Shown one piece after another: positions 63,673-64,000 of a DNA stretch of 64,000 bases. Under the pieces are notes generated by a model, which saw only the letters and a program-made list of their open reading frames with translations, searched no databases and was not told where the DNA came from. Each line of letters opens with the position of its first letter. Within the stretch, counting starts at the first letter, position 1. The DNA comes from Novosphingobium sp. PP1Y (GTDB taxonomy: Bacteria > Pseudomonadota > Alphaproteobacteria > Sphingomonadales > Sphingomonadaceae). The DNA is taken from the NCBI RefSeq assembly GCF_000253255.1, contig NC_015580.1, forward strand, positions 2,555,001-2,619,000, read 5' to 3'. Both the position numbers and the translations under genes were made by a program.

Positions 63673-63697
63673 AACGCAACTTGTCAGGCGGAGTTCC
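63673..63697 (-). promoter_or_regulatory. EcfG-type general-stress promoter for the membrane-stress operon
   Basis: Minus strand GGAAC-N16-CGTT, exact consensus. It ends 92 bases upstream of the ElaB/YqjD-like start, leaving a leader of about 85 bases. Divergent from enolase. Confidence 0.75.
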
Positions 63698-63755
63698 CCT
63701 GCTAAGACGCCGGCCAAAGGCGCAGTGTGGCGCCGCAAGGAGGAGTTCAGCTCAA

Positions 63756-64000
63756 ATGACCGCGATCATCGACATTCATGGCCGTGAAATTCTGGACAGC
63801 CGCGGCAATCCCACCGTGGAAGTCGACGTCCTGCTCGAAGACGGCAGCTTCGGCCGCGCTGCAGTGCCCTCGGGCGCTTCGACCGGCGCCCATGAAGCCG
63901 TCGAACTGCGCGACGGCGACAAGGGCCGCTATCTCGGCAAGGGCGTGCTCAAGGCCGTAGACGCGGTGAACGGGGAGATCGCCGAAGCGCTCGTCGGTCT
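63756..64000 (+). CDS. eno: enolase (3' end beyond window)
   Basis: Partial, 81 codons visible. ATG 63756 with AAGGAGGAG upstream. ATIIDIHGREI-type start: TAIIDIHGREILDSRGNPTVEVDVLLEDGSFGRAAVPSGASTGAHEAVELRDGDKGRYLGKGVLKAV, which includes the mobile SGASTG loop. Glycolysis; RNA degradosome component in some bacteria. Confidence 0.98.
   Translation, partial: MTAIIDIHGREILDSRGNPTVEVDVLLEDGSFGRAAVPSGASTGAHEAVELRDGDKGRYLGKGVLKAVDAVNGEIAEALVG

Overview
The window looks like a Sphingomonadales (Novosphingobium-like) alphaproteobacterial chromosome. The GC content is high, the housekeeping proteins read as sphingomonad proteins, and several promoters match the alphaproteobacterial general-stress (EcfG) consensus GGAAC-N16/17-CGTT. 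Genus is an inference; no 16S gene is present.

1-20.58 kb is the right end of an integrated conjugative element (ICE) that continues past the left edge. From 15.7 kb down to 1, all on the minus strand, lies a type-F (F/Tra) type IV secretion operon: a small secreted protein, dsbC, traA (pilin), traL, traE, traK, traB, traV, traC, three small membrane proteins, traW, traU, a 116-aa unknown, traN encoded as two consecutive secreted proteins, trbC, an S26 signal peptidase and the start of traF. From traK onward most neighbours overlap by 1-4 bases, so translation is probably coupled. From 16 to 20.5 kb on the plus strand is a regulatory and recombination module: an unknown protein, an XRE regulator, a MarR-like regulator with a probable frameshift, a MucR/Ros zinc-finger protein, an HU protein, an excisionase-like protein and a tyrosine integrase. 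The integrase ends 50 bases from the 3' end of a tRNA-Glu(CTC) gene, the first of three tRNA-Glu genes. That tRNA is the likely attachment site.

20.8-64 kb is core chromosome. Main groups: recJ, a flavodoxin-fold oxidoreductase, an unknown, and a nitronate monooxygenase-like gene with a large palindromic operator; branched-chain amino acid synthesis (leuA with a leucine-rich leader peptide; ilvB-ilvN-ilvC); an I78-type lipoprotein and a YceI protein; miaA and serB with overlapping divergent starts; purL; xseB-ispA-coaD-peptidylprolyl isomerase-queA; an ABC-2 exporter pair; a DUF481 outer-membrane protein; tgt; an orphan ParA; rpsD; the rpiB-glyA-orf-nrdR-trmJ operon; catalase; the macromolecular-synthesis group yqeY-dnaG-rpoD; carA-lipoprotein-carB-greA; a DUF4170 gene; a four-gene membrane-stress operon; and the start of enolase.

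The most notable signals are the ICE end with a diverged tRNA-Glu copy, the two-gene traN, the leuA leader peptide, and three EcfG-type promoters (a four-gene envelope operon, yceI, catalase) that suggest a local set of general-stress genes. I found no rRNA genes, CRISPR arrays or recognisable insertion sequences.
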